Notes under the pieces: model-generated
The model's database searches: none
Told to the model about the DNA's origin: nothing
Seen by the model: the letters and a program-made list of their open reading frames with translations, nothing else
Assembly: GCA_020053305.1 (NCBI GenBank)
Contig: JAGVNJ010000047.1
Location: 1-48,104, forward strand
DNA: 48,104 bases
Direction: 5' to 3'
Source of the DNA: Candidatus Edwardsiibacteriota bacterium
GTDB lineage: Bacteria > Edwardsbacteria > AC1 > EtOH8
Shown: positions 15,888-24,427 of the stretch, piece by piece
Layout: each line of letters starts with the position of its first letter
Position numbering within the stretch: the first letter of the stretch is position 1
Program-made: the position numbers and the translations under genes

Positions 15888-16859
15888 ATGGCAAAATTAA
15901 AACTGGGCATGTACTGGGCGGCTACCTGCGGGGGCTGCGACGTCTCGGTGCTGGACACCCACGAGCGGCTACTCAAGATTGTGGAAGCGGCGGACATCTA
16001 TTTCTGGCCCATCGCCATGGATTTCAAGTATAAGGACGTCGAGGCCATGGAGGACGGCTTTCTGGATGTCTGCCTGTTCAACGGCGCCATCCGGAATTCG
16101 GAGAACGAGCACCTGGCCAAGCTGCTGAGGAAAAAATCAAAGGTGATGGTGGCCTACGGGGCCTGCGCCGCCTTTGGCGGCATTCCGGCCCTGGCCAATT
16201 TCACCACCCGGGAGAAGATATTAGAGAAGGCCTATAAAACCACGGTCTCCACCGACAACCCGCAGGGGGTGTATCCCCAGCCCTCCACCAAAATGCCGGA
16301 AGGGGAGATCACCATCCCCGAGTTCTACAATCACGTCTACAAGCTGAGCGATATCGTTCCGGTGGAATATACCATTCCCGGCTGTCCTCCTCCAGCTGAT
16401 CTGCTGATGACCGCGGTGGAGGCCATCGTCACCGGCAAGCTGCCACCGGCGGGAAGCACCATCGCCGGAGAGAAGACCCTGTGCGACGAGTGCCCCCTGG
16501 AGAAATCCGAGAAACCGGTGATCAACGATATCAAGCGGCCCTTCCAGGTGATCCCCGACGGCAAGAAATGCCTGCTGGAGCAGGGGCTGATCTGCATGGG
16601 CCCGGCCACCCGCAGCGGTTGCGGGGCGGCCTGCATCAAGGTCAACATGCCCTGTCGGGGCTGCTTCGGGCCGGCCAAGGACATCAAGGACCAGGGGGCC
16701 AAGATGCTGTCGGCCCTGGCCAGCATCGTCAAGTTCGATGACGAGCAAAAGGCCGACCAGATAATCAACTCCATGGTAGACGCAACCGGGACGCTCTATC
16801 GCTTTGGAGGCGCCAATGCCATCTTAAGTCCCAGAAGAACAGAGGGGGAAAAGCCATGA
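15888..16859 (+). CDS. mvhG: NiFe hydrogenase small subunit (MvhG type, group 3c)
   Basis: A 323-residue small subunit that carries the proximal and further [4Fe-4S] clusters. The N-terminal CGGCD (C14, C17), YGACAAFGG, IPGCPPP and later Cys groups (CDECP, SGCGAAC, CRGCFGP) are typical of group 3 hydrogenase small subunits. There is no twin-arginine signal, so the enzyme is cytoplasmic. It overlaps mvhA by four bases (ATGA). With hdrA and mvhD in the same operon, an Mvh-type, Hdr-linked role is more likely than F420- or NAD-dependent forms. Confidence 0.93.
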   Translation: MAKLKLGMYWAATCGGCDVSVLDTHERLLKIVEAADIYFWPIAMDFKYKDVEAMEDGFLDVCLFNGAIRNSENEHLAKLLRKKSKVMVAYGACAAFGGIPALANFTTREKILEKAYKTTVSTDNPQGVYPQPSTKMPEGEITIPEFYNHVYKLSDIVPVEYTIPGCPPPADLLMTAVEAIVTGKLPPAGSTIAGEKTLCDECPLEKSEKPVINDIKRPFQVIPDGKKCLLEQGLICMGPATRSGCGAACIKVNMPCRGCFGPAKDIKDQGAKMLSALASIVKFDDEQKADQIINSMVDATGTLYRFGGANAILSPRRTEGEKP

Positions 16860-18316
16860 AGAGGATAACCATAGATCCCATCACCCGCCTGGAGGGCCAC
16901 GGGAAGATAGATATTTTTCTTGACGACCAGGGAAATGTGGAAAATGCCTATTTTCAAATCCCCGAGCTCCGGGGATTCGAGCAGTTCTGCATCGGCCGCC
17001 CGGTGGAGGAGATGCCCCGGATAACCACCCGGCTGTGCGGGGTCTGCCCCGGGGCCCATCATATGGCTTCGGCCAAGGCGGTGGACAACGTCTACAAGGC
17101 CGATCCCACCCCGGCCGCCAAGAAGCTGAGGGAGTTGTTCTACAACGCCCATTTTGTGCATTCCCACATCGCCCATTTTTACGCCTTGGGCGCGCCGGAT
17201 TTCATCGTGGGCCCGGAGGCCGACCCGGCCAAGCGGAATATTTTGGGGGTCATCGAAAAAGTGGGCCTGGAGGCGGGGACCGAGGTGATCAAGCACCGGG
17301 CCTATGCCCAGAAGATACAGGAGATCTTGGGCGGCAAGGCCACCCATCCGGTGTGCGCCCTGCCGGGGGGCATGAGCAAGGCCCTGAAGAAAGAGGAACG
17401 GGACGAGATGGAGAAATGGATAATCTCCACCATCGAATTCGCCAAGTTCACCCTGAAGGCCTTTGAGGACATCGTACTCAAGAACCAAGAATACGTCGAC
17501 CTGATCCTGAGCGACGTCTATAAGCTGAAGACCTATTACATCGGCATGGTGGATGAGAACAACCGTCCCAATTTCTATCACGGCCAGATCCGGATCGTGG
17601 ATCCCGATGGCAAGGAATTCGCCAAGTTCGACCAGCAGGATTATCTGGACCATGTCCGGGAGCATGTGGAGAGCTGGACCTACCTCAAATTCCCCTTCCT
17701 TAAAAAGGTGGGCTGGAAGGGTCTGGTCGACGGGAAGGAAAGCGGAGTGGTCCGGGCCGCCCCCCTGGCCCGGCTCAACGTGTCCGAGGGAATGGCCACC
17801 CCGCTGGCCGATGCCGAATATAAGAAGATGTTCCAGACCCTGGGTGGGAAGCCGGTGCACCATACCCTGGCCATGCACTGGGCCCGGATCATCGAGCTGA
17901 TGTATTCGGCCGAGAGACAGTTGGAGCTGATCCGGGATCCCGAGATAACCTCGCCGGACATCAGGACCATCCCCACCGAGACCCCCAGCGAGGGGGTGGG
18001 GATACTGGAGGCTCCCCGGGGCACCCTGATCCACCATTACAAGACCGACTCCAACGGGATCCTGACCGACGTCAACCTGATAGTGGCCACCGTCTTCAAC
18101 AACGCCGCCATGTGCCTGGACATCAAGAGCGCCGCCCAGAAGCTGATCAAGGACGGCCACGTCACCCAGGGGATCCTGAACAAGGTGGAGATGGCCTTCC
18201 GGGCCTACGACCCCTGTTTTGCCTGCTCCACCAACACTCTGCCGGGCGAGATGCCGCTGATAGTCAAGCTTCATAATGCCGACGGCAGCCTGGCCAACGA
18301 GTGGCGGCGCGATTAG
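16856..18316 (+). CDS. mvhA: NiFe hydrogenase large subunit (MvhA type)
   Basis: A 486-residue catalytic subunit that binds the Ni-Fe centre and splits or makes H2. The two paired motifs are present: RLCGVCPGAHH (C61, C64) and DPCFAC (C454, C457). In the usual DPCxxCxxH/R motif the cleavage residue is His or Arg; here position 460 is Asn, followed by a 26-residue tail. A maturation protease gene follows directly, so cleavage after Asn is expected. It starts inside mvhG. Length and features fit group 3 cytoplasmic hydrogenases. Confidence 0.94.
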   Translation: MKRITIDPITRLEGHGKIDIFLDDQGNVENAYFQIPELRGFEQFCIGRPVEEMPRITTRLCGVCPGAHHMASAKAVDNVYKADPTPAAKKLRELFYNAHFVHSHIAHFYALGAPDFIVGPEADPAKRNILGVIEKVGLEAGTEVIKHRAYAQKIQEILGGKATHPVCALPGGMSKALKKEERDEMEKWIISTIEFAKFTLKAFEDIVLKNQEYVDLILSDVYKLKTYYIGMVDENNRPNFYHGQIRIVDPDGKEFAKFDQQDYLDHVREHVESWTYLKFPFLKKVGWKGLVDGKESGVVRAAPLARLNVSEGMATPLADAEYKKMFQTLGGKPVHHTLAMHWARIIELMYSAERQLELIRDPEITSPDIRTIPTETPSEGVGILEAPRGTLIHHYKTDSNGILTDVNLIVATVFNNAAMCLDIKSAAQKLIKDGHVTQGILNKVEMAFRAYDPCFACSTNTLPGEMPLIVKLHNADGSLANEWRRD

Positions 18317-18319
18317 CAA

Positions 18320-18781
18320 TTGAGCGAAAAGGGTAAAACCCTGATCCTGGGGATGGGGAACGCCATCGCCTCGGATGATGCCATCGGCCTGATCATCGCC
18401 GAAAGGATCAAACAGGACCAAATATTTACGGGCGTAGATGTTGAGACGATCGAGAGCGGCGGGCTGGCCATCCTGGAGATGCTGCAGGGTTACCAATCGG
18501 CCATAATTATCGATTCCATCAAGACCGGGCTGCATCAGCCCGGAGAGATCATCCGGTTCCGGCCGGAGGATTTCGACTGCACCCAGCGCAGCGCCGGGGT
18601 TCATGATGTCGGTTTCTTTACCTCCCTGAAGCTGGGACGGAAGCTGAACATGAAGATCCCGGAGCGGATAGAGATCATAGCGGTGGAGATATTGGAAAAC
18701 CGCCGGGTAAGCGAGGATATCACTCCGGAGGTGAGAGCGGCCATAGATCCGGTCATTAAAATGATAAAAGGAATGCTGTGA
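18320..18781 (+). CDS. Hydrogenase maturation endopeptidase (HyaD/HybD family)
   Basis: A 153-residue protease that removes the C-terminal tail of the large subunit once nickel is inserted. Motifs are LGMGN..SDDAIG near the N-terminus (D20), IIIDSI (D65) and SAGVHDVGF (H95), corresponding to the nickel-sensing acids and His of HybD. The start is TTG at 18320, three bases after the mvhA stop, with no strong ribosome site, so its translation may depend on mvhA. The first ATG (residue 12) would cut into the conserved LGMGN motif and is unlikely. It is the last gene of the operon. Confidence 0.88.
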   Translation: MSEKGKTLILGMGNAIASDDAIGLIIAERIKQDQIFTGVDVETIESGGLAILEMLQGYQSAIIIDSIKTGLHQPGEIIRFRPEDFDCTQRSAGVHDVGFFTSLKLGRKLNMKIPERIEIIAVEILENRRVSEDITPEVRAAIDPVIKMIKGML

Positions 18782-18794
18782 TGAAATCCCAGTA

Positions 18795-18833
18795 AAACAG
18801 AACCTCCTGTTGATTCAGGAGGTTCTGTTTTTT
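18795..18833 (+). terminator. Strong rho-independent terminator of the hdr-mvh operon
   Basis: AAACAGAACCTCCTG (18795-18809) and CAGGAGGTTCTGTTT (18816-18830) form a perfect 15-base stem with loop TTGATT, then a T run to 18833. Confidence 0.92.
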
Positions 18834-18880
18834 AAACAGCACGGGAAGTTGGTTTCCGGGAAAAGACCGGCAATTAATGC

Positions 18881-18910
18881 TTGACTTTATCTCCGGTTTG
18901 AAAATATACT
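18881..18910 (+). promoter_or_regulatory. Promoter of the AT-rich HEAT-like gene, with structured leader
   Basis: TTGACT (18881-18886) and TATACT (18905-18910) are 18 bases apart. The predicted leader to the start codon is about 130 bases and includes inverted pairs AACCTGC/GCAGGTT and AGCCC/GGGCT, so it could fold. No known riboswitch is recognised. Confidence 0.5.
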
Positions 18911-19048
18911 ATTACCATTAACCTGCCTTGATAAACCGTATCTTTTACCACATAGCAGGTTCAGCCCTACTTGATGTTCCAACCACTAACATAAGTAACA
19001 AAATACACAGCGTTACTTGATGGGCTTTGTAACCAAAGGAGAATGAAA

Positions 19049-19942
19049 ATGCAATTCATACATCTGTTGTTGATACCTACATTGATGACAGCATCGATTC
19101 AGGATTCATTGTTGAATAACTATAAGAGAGATTATGAGATACTGTATCACACTTCTATAAATGAGGTTAAAAAAATTACCACAGGTGAGCAGATTGATTT
19201 AGATTCCACGCAAAACGCCTTTCATGTTCTGTTTAAGATGCAGAGACGGAGTTGTGTTAATATGATGATGAATATATTGAAATATCCGAGTGATGTTAGA
19301 TACAAGACACCAGAGACATATCAAATTGGAGTTGGCCCGATAATTGGCATAAAAATTATGGCGGCTTTGGTACTATCAAATTGCATTGAAAAAAGAGATA
19401 TATGTGAAATTATTTCTTTCAGAAATGGTTTAAGCAAAAGTGATTTTGATGATAAATATAATATTTCGATAAGCACACTGGATAATATAATAGCTAGTTG
19501 TAATAATGAAAAGAAAAAGGAAAGTGCGATAGCGATAATAAGTGCTTTAAAAAATAAGAAAGATAAAGAGGAAGCAATAATTAATTTGTTGGATAGTATC
19601 TTAATTAAACCTAAGATGGAATACGATCTTACCCCTCGGTCAGATGTTTTATTGCCGTATTTAAACAATTATATAAAATCAGGTTTTAATAATGAAATAA
19701 GAATAAAAGCAATAGAAGTTATGGCTAGGTTAGACCCAGCTGGGTCTGTAGAGTACATTTATAAATATCTTTGGGATAAAGATAAAGTGATCAGGATAAA
19801 CGCATTGGAATGTTTGGGGCATAGCACTAACAGCACATTATTGCCAATTTTTAAATATATTAGTGAAAACGATGTTGATGGAGAAATCAGGCGTTTATCT
19901 GAAGATATGTATCGGTATAATTCCACAGGAATCAAAAGATGA
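19049..19942 (+). CDS. Hypothetical protein with HEAT-like C-terminal repeats
   Basis: A 297-residue, AT-rich gene product that I do not recognise. The N-terminus (MQFIHLLLIPTLMTAS) is hydrophobic and could be a short signal or anchor. From about residue 205 to the end, paired helices (IRIKAIEVMARL, VIRINALECLGH, EIRRLSEDMY) look like HEAT repeats, usually protein-binding. ATG 19049 lies seven bases after AAAGGAG (19035-19041); the alternative ATG 19043 is too close. It has its own promoter and follows the hdr-mvh terminator, so it is not part of that operon. The 269 bases behind it, to the next gene, show no feature I can name. Confidence 0.6.
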   Translation: MQFIHLLLIPTLMTASIQDSLLNNYKRDYEILYHTSINEVKKITTGEQIDLDSTQNAFHVLFKMQRRSCVNMMMNILKYPSDVRYKTPETYQIGVGPIIGIKIMAALVLSNCIEKRDICEIISFRNGLSKSDFDDKYNISISTLDNIIASCNNEKKKESAIAIISALKNKKDKEEAIINLLDSILIKPKMEYDLTPRSDVLLPYLNNYIKSGFNNEIRIKAIEVMARLDPAGSVEYIYKYLWDKDKVIRINALECLGHSTNSTLLPIFKYISENDVDGEIRRLSEDMYRYNSTGIKR

Positions 19943-20211
19943 GGAGTTTCCTGCAGTAAGTCTGTCTGTTTAAGGAGTGACCCAAAACCTATTGTAAATG
20001 AAAATATATTAGATAATGGCGTTTGTAACATTACTGATTATGGTATTACTTCCAAACAAAGTTTTAGCAAATATATGCTAATTGCTTGCCAGGTGTAAGC
20101 AAATTGTTGGGTTCAGACAAGGAAGGTGATATTGATAAATAACGGTTAAGTTGATATTTATACAGTTAGCTTAGTGCTCAATCTATTATTAACCGAAAAG
20201 GGAAGCATCCT

Positions 20212-20901
20212 ATGGATCTGCTTATCTCGGTGATCTGGCTGGGCCTGCTGGCCGGGGTGGCCGGCATCCTGTCCTTTCCCGGCAGCCGGGAAGCCTTCGT
20301 GATCATCACCAAAGCCCATCCCCTCATTATGGGAATGGTCAAATTCGCCCTGCTGGGGACCATGGGGGAACTGCTGGGTACCAAGGTGGTCACCGGACGC
20401 TGGCGGCTGAAGGGGATCCGGCTCCATCAGCGGATCATTATCTGGGCCTTTCTGGGTCTGGTCTTCGCCGTCATCCTGCCGCTTTTTTCCTACGGCATAG
20501 ACGGGCTGCTGGGAAACGGCCTGCTGCCAGGCCGGAACATCAGGCTGCTGGAGGCCTTCTGGAAATCATTTTTCATGCAGCTGATATTTGCCTTCCCCTT
20601 CATGGTCTTTCACCGGATCACCGACACCCTGATCGAAAGGAACAGGCTGATCTCCCGCTGGCCGCTGATCGAGACCTTTGTGAACATCGACTGGAAGAAC
20701 ATGTTCACCGTGGTGGGCTGGTCTATCATCTGGTTCTGGCTGCCGGTGCAGACCATAAATTACCTGCTGCCTCCGGAGTTCCGGGTGGTGGTGGCCGCCC
20801 TGCTGGCAGTGGCCCTGGGCTTCATCCTTGGCCTGGCAAAAAAGCTCTCGGTAAAGCAGGCCGTTTCAGTTGATTCGGCAGCTGCTACTTCAGCAGCCTG
20901 A
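20212..20901 (+). CDS. Integral membrane protein, Mpv17/PMP22-like
   Basis: A 229-residue hydrophobic protein with about four to five membrane segments. The segment around residues 160-200 (IDWKNMFTVVGWSIIWFWLPVQTINYLLPPEFR) keeps the pattern of the Mpv17/PMP22 C-terminal signature, in which W..WP.Q..NF..VP...R is typical, so I read it as a bacterial relative of that family. The function of the family is unsettled; channel activity has been proposed for eukaryotic members. The C-terminus ends in a Ser/Ala-rich tail. The aldehyde dehydrogenase gene follows 41 bases later on the same strand. Confidence 0.55.
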   Translation: MDLLISVIWLGLLAGVAGILSFPGSREAFVIITKAHPLIMGMVKFALLGTMGELLGTKVVTGRWRLKGIRLHQRIIIWAFLGLVFAVILPLFSYGIDGLLGNGLLPGRNIRLLEAFWKSFFMQLIFAFPFMVFHRITDTLIERNRLISRWPLIETFVNIDWKNMFTVVGWSIIWFWLPVQTINYLLPPEFRVVVAALLAVALGFILGLAKKLSVKQAVSVDSAAATSAA

Positions 20902-20942
20902 AAATCTTTGGGATCGAACGGCAATCAAGGAAGGATCAATGA

Positions 20943-22376
20943 ATGAAGGATAGTTATAAGCTGATCATTGGGGGCCGGGAGACCGAATCCTCCAAAACCC
21001 AGAAGGTATTCGACAAATACACCAACCAAGCGATAGCGGAAGTATTCATCGCCGGGCCGGCTGAAACCGACCGGGCTCTGAAATGCGCCGCCAATGCCCG
21101 AAGGATCATGGCCGACCTGCCGGCCCATCGCCGGGCGGCGATCATCAGGAAGGCCGCCGGCATTCTGGAGGATAAAAAGGAGGAGCTGGCGGTCACAATC
21201 GCCCGGGAGGCCGGCAAGCCCTTAAGATACTCCCGGGCCGAGGTGGAGCGGTGCGTCGAGAATATCGAATACATATCCGAGGAGGCTAAAAGGATACACG
21301 GCGAGACCATGCCCATCGACGCCGGGAAATCGGGCGAAGGCCGGGTGGGCCACTACGAACGGCACCCCATCGGGGTGGTGGCGGCCGTCACCCCCTTCAA
21401 CTTCCCCCTGAACCTGGCGGCTCACAAGGTGGCCCCGGCCATCGCCGCCGGCTGTCCGGTGATACTTAAACCGGCCACCGCCACGCCGCTGTCGGGCATA
21501 GAGCTGGCCAGGGCTTTCATTGAGGCCGGCCTGCCCCCTGAAGCCATAAGCGTACTGCCGGGGCCGGGAAGTGAGGTCGGGGAGATGCTGATAAAAGACA
21601 GCCGGGTATCCAAGATCAGCTTCACCGGAAGCCGGGAGGTGGGCGAGCATATCATCAGGAACGCCGGGTTGAAGCGGGTCACCCTGGAACTGGGGTCCAA
21701 CAGCGCGGTGGTGATCGACCGGGATGTCGAGGACCTGGATTACGCGGTCAAACGCTGCATACTGGGGGCCTTCTACAATCAGGGACAGGTCTGCATCTCG
21801 GTGCAGCGGATATACGTGCATCAGGACCGGCATGCGGAATTCATGGACAAATTCATCAAGGGGACCAAAAAACTGAAGATCGGCAATCCGGTCGATGCCG
21901 ATACCGACATCGGCCCGATGATAGCATCCTCGGAGGCCGACCGGGTCCAGGGCTGGGTGGAAGAGGCTGTTGCCCAAGGCGCCCGGGTGTTATGCGGCGG
22001 TAAAAAAGAAGGAAGTATCTATTATCCTGCCATTCTGGCCAATACCACCCCGGAAATGAAAGTGGTCAAGGAGGAGATCTTCGGCCCGGTGGCGGTGGTG
22101 GAAAAAGTATCCAGTTTTGAAGAGGGCATAAACAGCTGCGATCAGAGCCAGTACGGCCTGCAGGCCGGCATATTCACCTCCAATATCAACCGGGCCTTGA
22201 CGGCCGTCAAAAGGATCAATGTGGGCGGCATCCTGATCAACGATTTTCCATCCTATCGGATCGACCACATGCCCTATGGAGGCAATAAAAACAGCGGTTT
22301 GGGCCGGGAGGGGGCCAAATTCGCCATCGAGGAGATGACCACCCTGAGGATGGTCATATTCAACCTTAATAAATAA
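20943..22376 (+). CDS. NAD(P)-dependent aldehyde dehydrogenase
   Basis: A 477-residue enzyme of the aldehyde dehydrogenase superfamily, which oxidises an aldehyde to the acid through a thioester on Cys. The active-site Cys is in GQVCISVQR, the general-base Glu in LELGSNSAV, and the oxyanion Asn in TPFNFPLN. NAD-binding residues lie in PATATPLS and FTGSREVG. The sequence style is close to lactaldehyde/phosphonoacetaldehyde/GapN-like dehydrogenases, but the substrate cannot be assigned. AAGGAAGGA (20927-20935) precedes ATG 20943 by seven bases; an earlier ATG at 20939 stops after four codons. Confidence 0.9.
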   Translation: MKDSYKLIIGGRETESSKTQKVFDKYTNQAIAEVFIAGPAETDRALKCAANARRIMADLPAHRRAAIIRKAAGILEDKKEELAVTIAREAGKPLRYSRAEVERCVENIEYISEEAKRIHGETMPIDAGKSGEGRVGHYERHPIGVVAAVTPFNFPLNLAAHKVAPAIAAGCPVILKPATATPLSGIELARAFIEAGLPPEAISVLPGPGSEVGEMLIKDSRVSKISFTGSREVGEHIIRNAGLKRVTLELGSNSAVVIDRDVEDLDYAVKRCILGAFYNQGQVCISVQRIYVHQDRHAEFMDKFIKGTKKLKIGNPVDADTDIGPMIASSEADRVQGWVEEAVAQGARVLCGGKKEGSIYYPAILANTTPEMKVVKEEIFGPVAVVEKVSSFEEGINSCDQSQYGLQAGIFTSNINRALTAVKRINVGGILINDFPSYRIDHMPYGGNKNSGLGREGAKFAIEEMTTLRMVIFNLNK

Positions 22377-22438
22377 GACCGCGGTTTGTGGTCCGGCGGA
22401 TATTCAACCGGACAATAATCTATCAAACGAGAAGGAAT

Positions 22439-24412
22439 ATGTTTCCCAAAGCACTGTCATTAAAGACCAAACTTATACTGAGCTTTTCCAGCATCATAGT
22501 GGTGGGGGTTTCCCTGTCGGCTTTAGTGGGCATCATCCTCATCGGCAACACCGTCATCGGGCAGGCTCAGGACAAGGTGAGGCTGGACCTCAATACCGCC
22601 AGGGAGATCTACCAGCAGGAAGGAAAAATGGTGAATAACACCATGTACCTGTTGGCCCAAAGATACGACCTGATAGATGCGGTCAAGCGGTCAAGCCGGA
22701 AAGATCTTTTACGGGAGTTCCGGAAAATAAAGGAAAGCGAACAGCTGGATGTGCTTTCGGTCACCGATTCAAGGGGACGGGTAATAATCCGGTCGCGGAA
22801 CCCGGACTCATTCGGCGACAGGCCTTATAATGAACTGATCGACTGGGTCCTGCGCAACAAACTGCCGGCCGCCGCTACCGAAAGCATTCCGGCCCATGAG
22901 CTGGAGAAAGAAGGGGCCGACCTGGCCCGGGCCGCCCGGGTTGATATGATCCCCACCCCCAAGGCCCGCAAGATAATGGACACCGTCGAAACATCAGGCC
23001 TGATGATCATGGGCGCCTCCCCGCTGTTTGATGCCCGGGGTCAGTTCATAGGGACACTGTACGGCGGAAAATTGCTGAACAACAACCACCAGATCGTCGA
23101 CAAGGTCAAGGACATAGTATACAAAGGGGAAAAATATAAGGGCAAGGATATCGGCACCACCACCATTTTTCTGAACGACCTCAGGATAGCGACCAATGTC
23201 CGTGGTACCTCCGGGGCCCGGGCGGTGGGGACCAGGGTTTCCCGGGAAGTATATGATCAGGTGATGTCTCGGGGGCTTTCCTGGATAGGCCGGGCCTTCG
23301 TGGTCAACGACTGGTACCGGACGGCCTATGAGCCGATCCGCAATATCAACGGGAAGATCGTGGGCATCCTGTATGTGGGCATGCTGGAAGCGCCCTATAT
23401 CGACCTCAGGAACAGGACCCTGGCCCTTTTCCTGGTGATAGCCGGCCTGACGGTGGTGCTGTTATGGTTCTCCGCCAATTACCTGGCCGGACGGATCGTG
23501 GGGCCGATCAGGGACCTGGTGGCAGCCAACAGCCAGGTGGCCGGGGGAGATCTTTCGGTCAGGGTTCAAATATCATCCCGGGATGAAATCGGACAGCTTT
23601 CGGAGTCATTCAACCAGATGACAGCCGAGCTGCAGCGGGCCACCGAAGAATACAAGTTATTGAACCTGACCCTGGAGCAGAGGATCCGCGAAAAGACCGA
23701 GGAGCTGAAGGCCGCCCAGGATCAGCTTATCCAGACCGAGAAGCTGTCCTCCTTGGGAAAGATGGCGGCCGGGATCGCCCATGAGATCAACAACCCCCTG
23801 ACCTCGATACTGATAAACAGCCACTTGATGTCGGAAAGGATAAAGGGGCGCTCCAAGACCAAGGAAAGCCTTCAGCTGATAATAGACGAGACATCCCGCT
23901 GCAGCTCCATCGTCAAAAGGCTGCTGGAGTTCTCCCGGCAGAGCCCGCCGGAAAAAAAGCCGGAGGATATCAACAGCCTGATATTGATGCTGCTAAAGCT
24001 TTTCAAGAACCAGCTGCTGTTTAGCCGGATCGATCTGAAGACCAGCCTGGATAAGCGGCTGCCCCGGGCGGTGATTGATGCCAACAAGATCAAACAGGTC
24101 TTTACCAACATCATAGTCAACGCCATAGATGCCATGCCCCAGGGCGGAACCCTTAAGGTGACAACCGAACTTTCCAGCAATCACCGTCAGGCCGAAATAT
24201 CATTTCAGGACAACGGCTCCGGGATCCCAAAGGAGATCGTCAACAAGGTGTTTGATCCGTTCTTCACCACCAAGGGCATCAAAGGCAGCGGGCTGGGGCT
24301 GGCCATCAGCTACGGCATCATCCAGCAGCACGACGGAGCTATTGAGATCATCAACCAAAAAACCAAGGGCGTCAGGGTGCTGGTACGGCTGCCGATAAGT
24401 GATAATCAGTAA
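22439..24412 (+). CDS. Membrane sensor histidine kinase (Cache-HAMP-HisKA-HATPase)
   Basis: A 657-residue two-component sensor. A first membrane helix (about 10-36) leads to a roughly 270-residue extracytoplasmic part with features of a single Cache domain (VLSVTDSRGRVIIR, IGTLYGGKLL, DWYRTAYEPIRN). A second membrane helix lies near 325-345, followed by HAMP, a short coiled coil, HisKA with AAGIAHEINNPLTS (phospho-His at 448), and the ATPase with NIIVNAID, DNGSGIP and GSGLGLAI. The ATG at 22439 has GAGAAGGAA just upstream; a GTG at 22388 lacks a site. Its partner regulator starts 15 bases after its stop. The ligand is unknown; Cache domains commonly sense small organic acids. Confidence 0.9.
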   Translation: MFPKALSLKTKLILSFSSIIVVGVSLSALVGIILIGNTVIGQAQDKVRLDLNTAREIYQQEGKMVNNTMYLLAQRYDLIDAVKRSSRKDLLREFRKIKESEQLDVLSVTDSRGRVIIRSRNPDSFGDRPYNELIDWVLRNKLPAAATESIPAHELEKEGADLARAARVDMIPTPKARKIMDTVETSGLMIMGASPLFDARGQFIGTLYGGKLLNNNHQIVDKVKDIVYKGEKYKGKDIGTTTIFLNDLRIATNVRGTSGARAVGTRVSREVYDQVMSRGLSWIGRAFVVNDWYRTAYEPIRNINGKIVGILYVGMLEAPYIDLRNRTLALFLVIAGLTVVLLWFSANYLAGRIVGPIRDLVAANSQVAGGDLSVRVQISSRDEIGQLSESFNQMTAELQRATEEYKLLNLTLEQRIREKTEELKAAQDQLIQTEKLSSLGKMAAGIAHEINNPLTSILINSHLMSERIKGRSKTKESLQLIIDETSRCSSIVKRLLEFSRQSPPEKKPEDINSLILMLLKLFKNQLLFSRIDLKTSLDKRLPRAVIDANKIKQVFTNIIVNAIDAMPQGGTLKVTTELSSNHRQAEISFQDNGSGIPKEIVNKVFDPFFTTKGIKGSGLGLAISYGIIQQHDGAIEIINQKTKGVRVLVRLPISDNQ

Positions 24413-24427
24413 ATAGAGGATAGAACG

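Noticed and set aside
16796-18604. 602-codon minus-strand frame opposite mvhA
   Set aside because: It is antisense to a clear hydrogenase large subunit and is explained by GC-rich codon bias.
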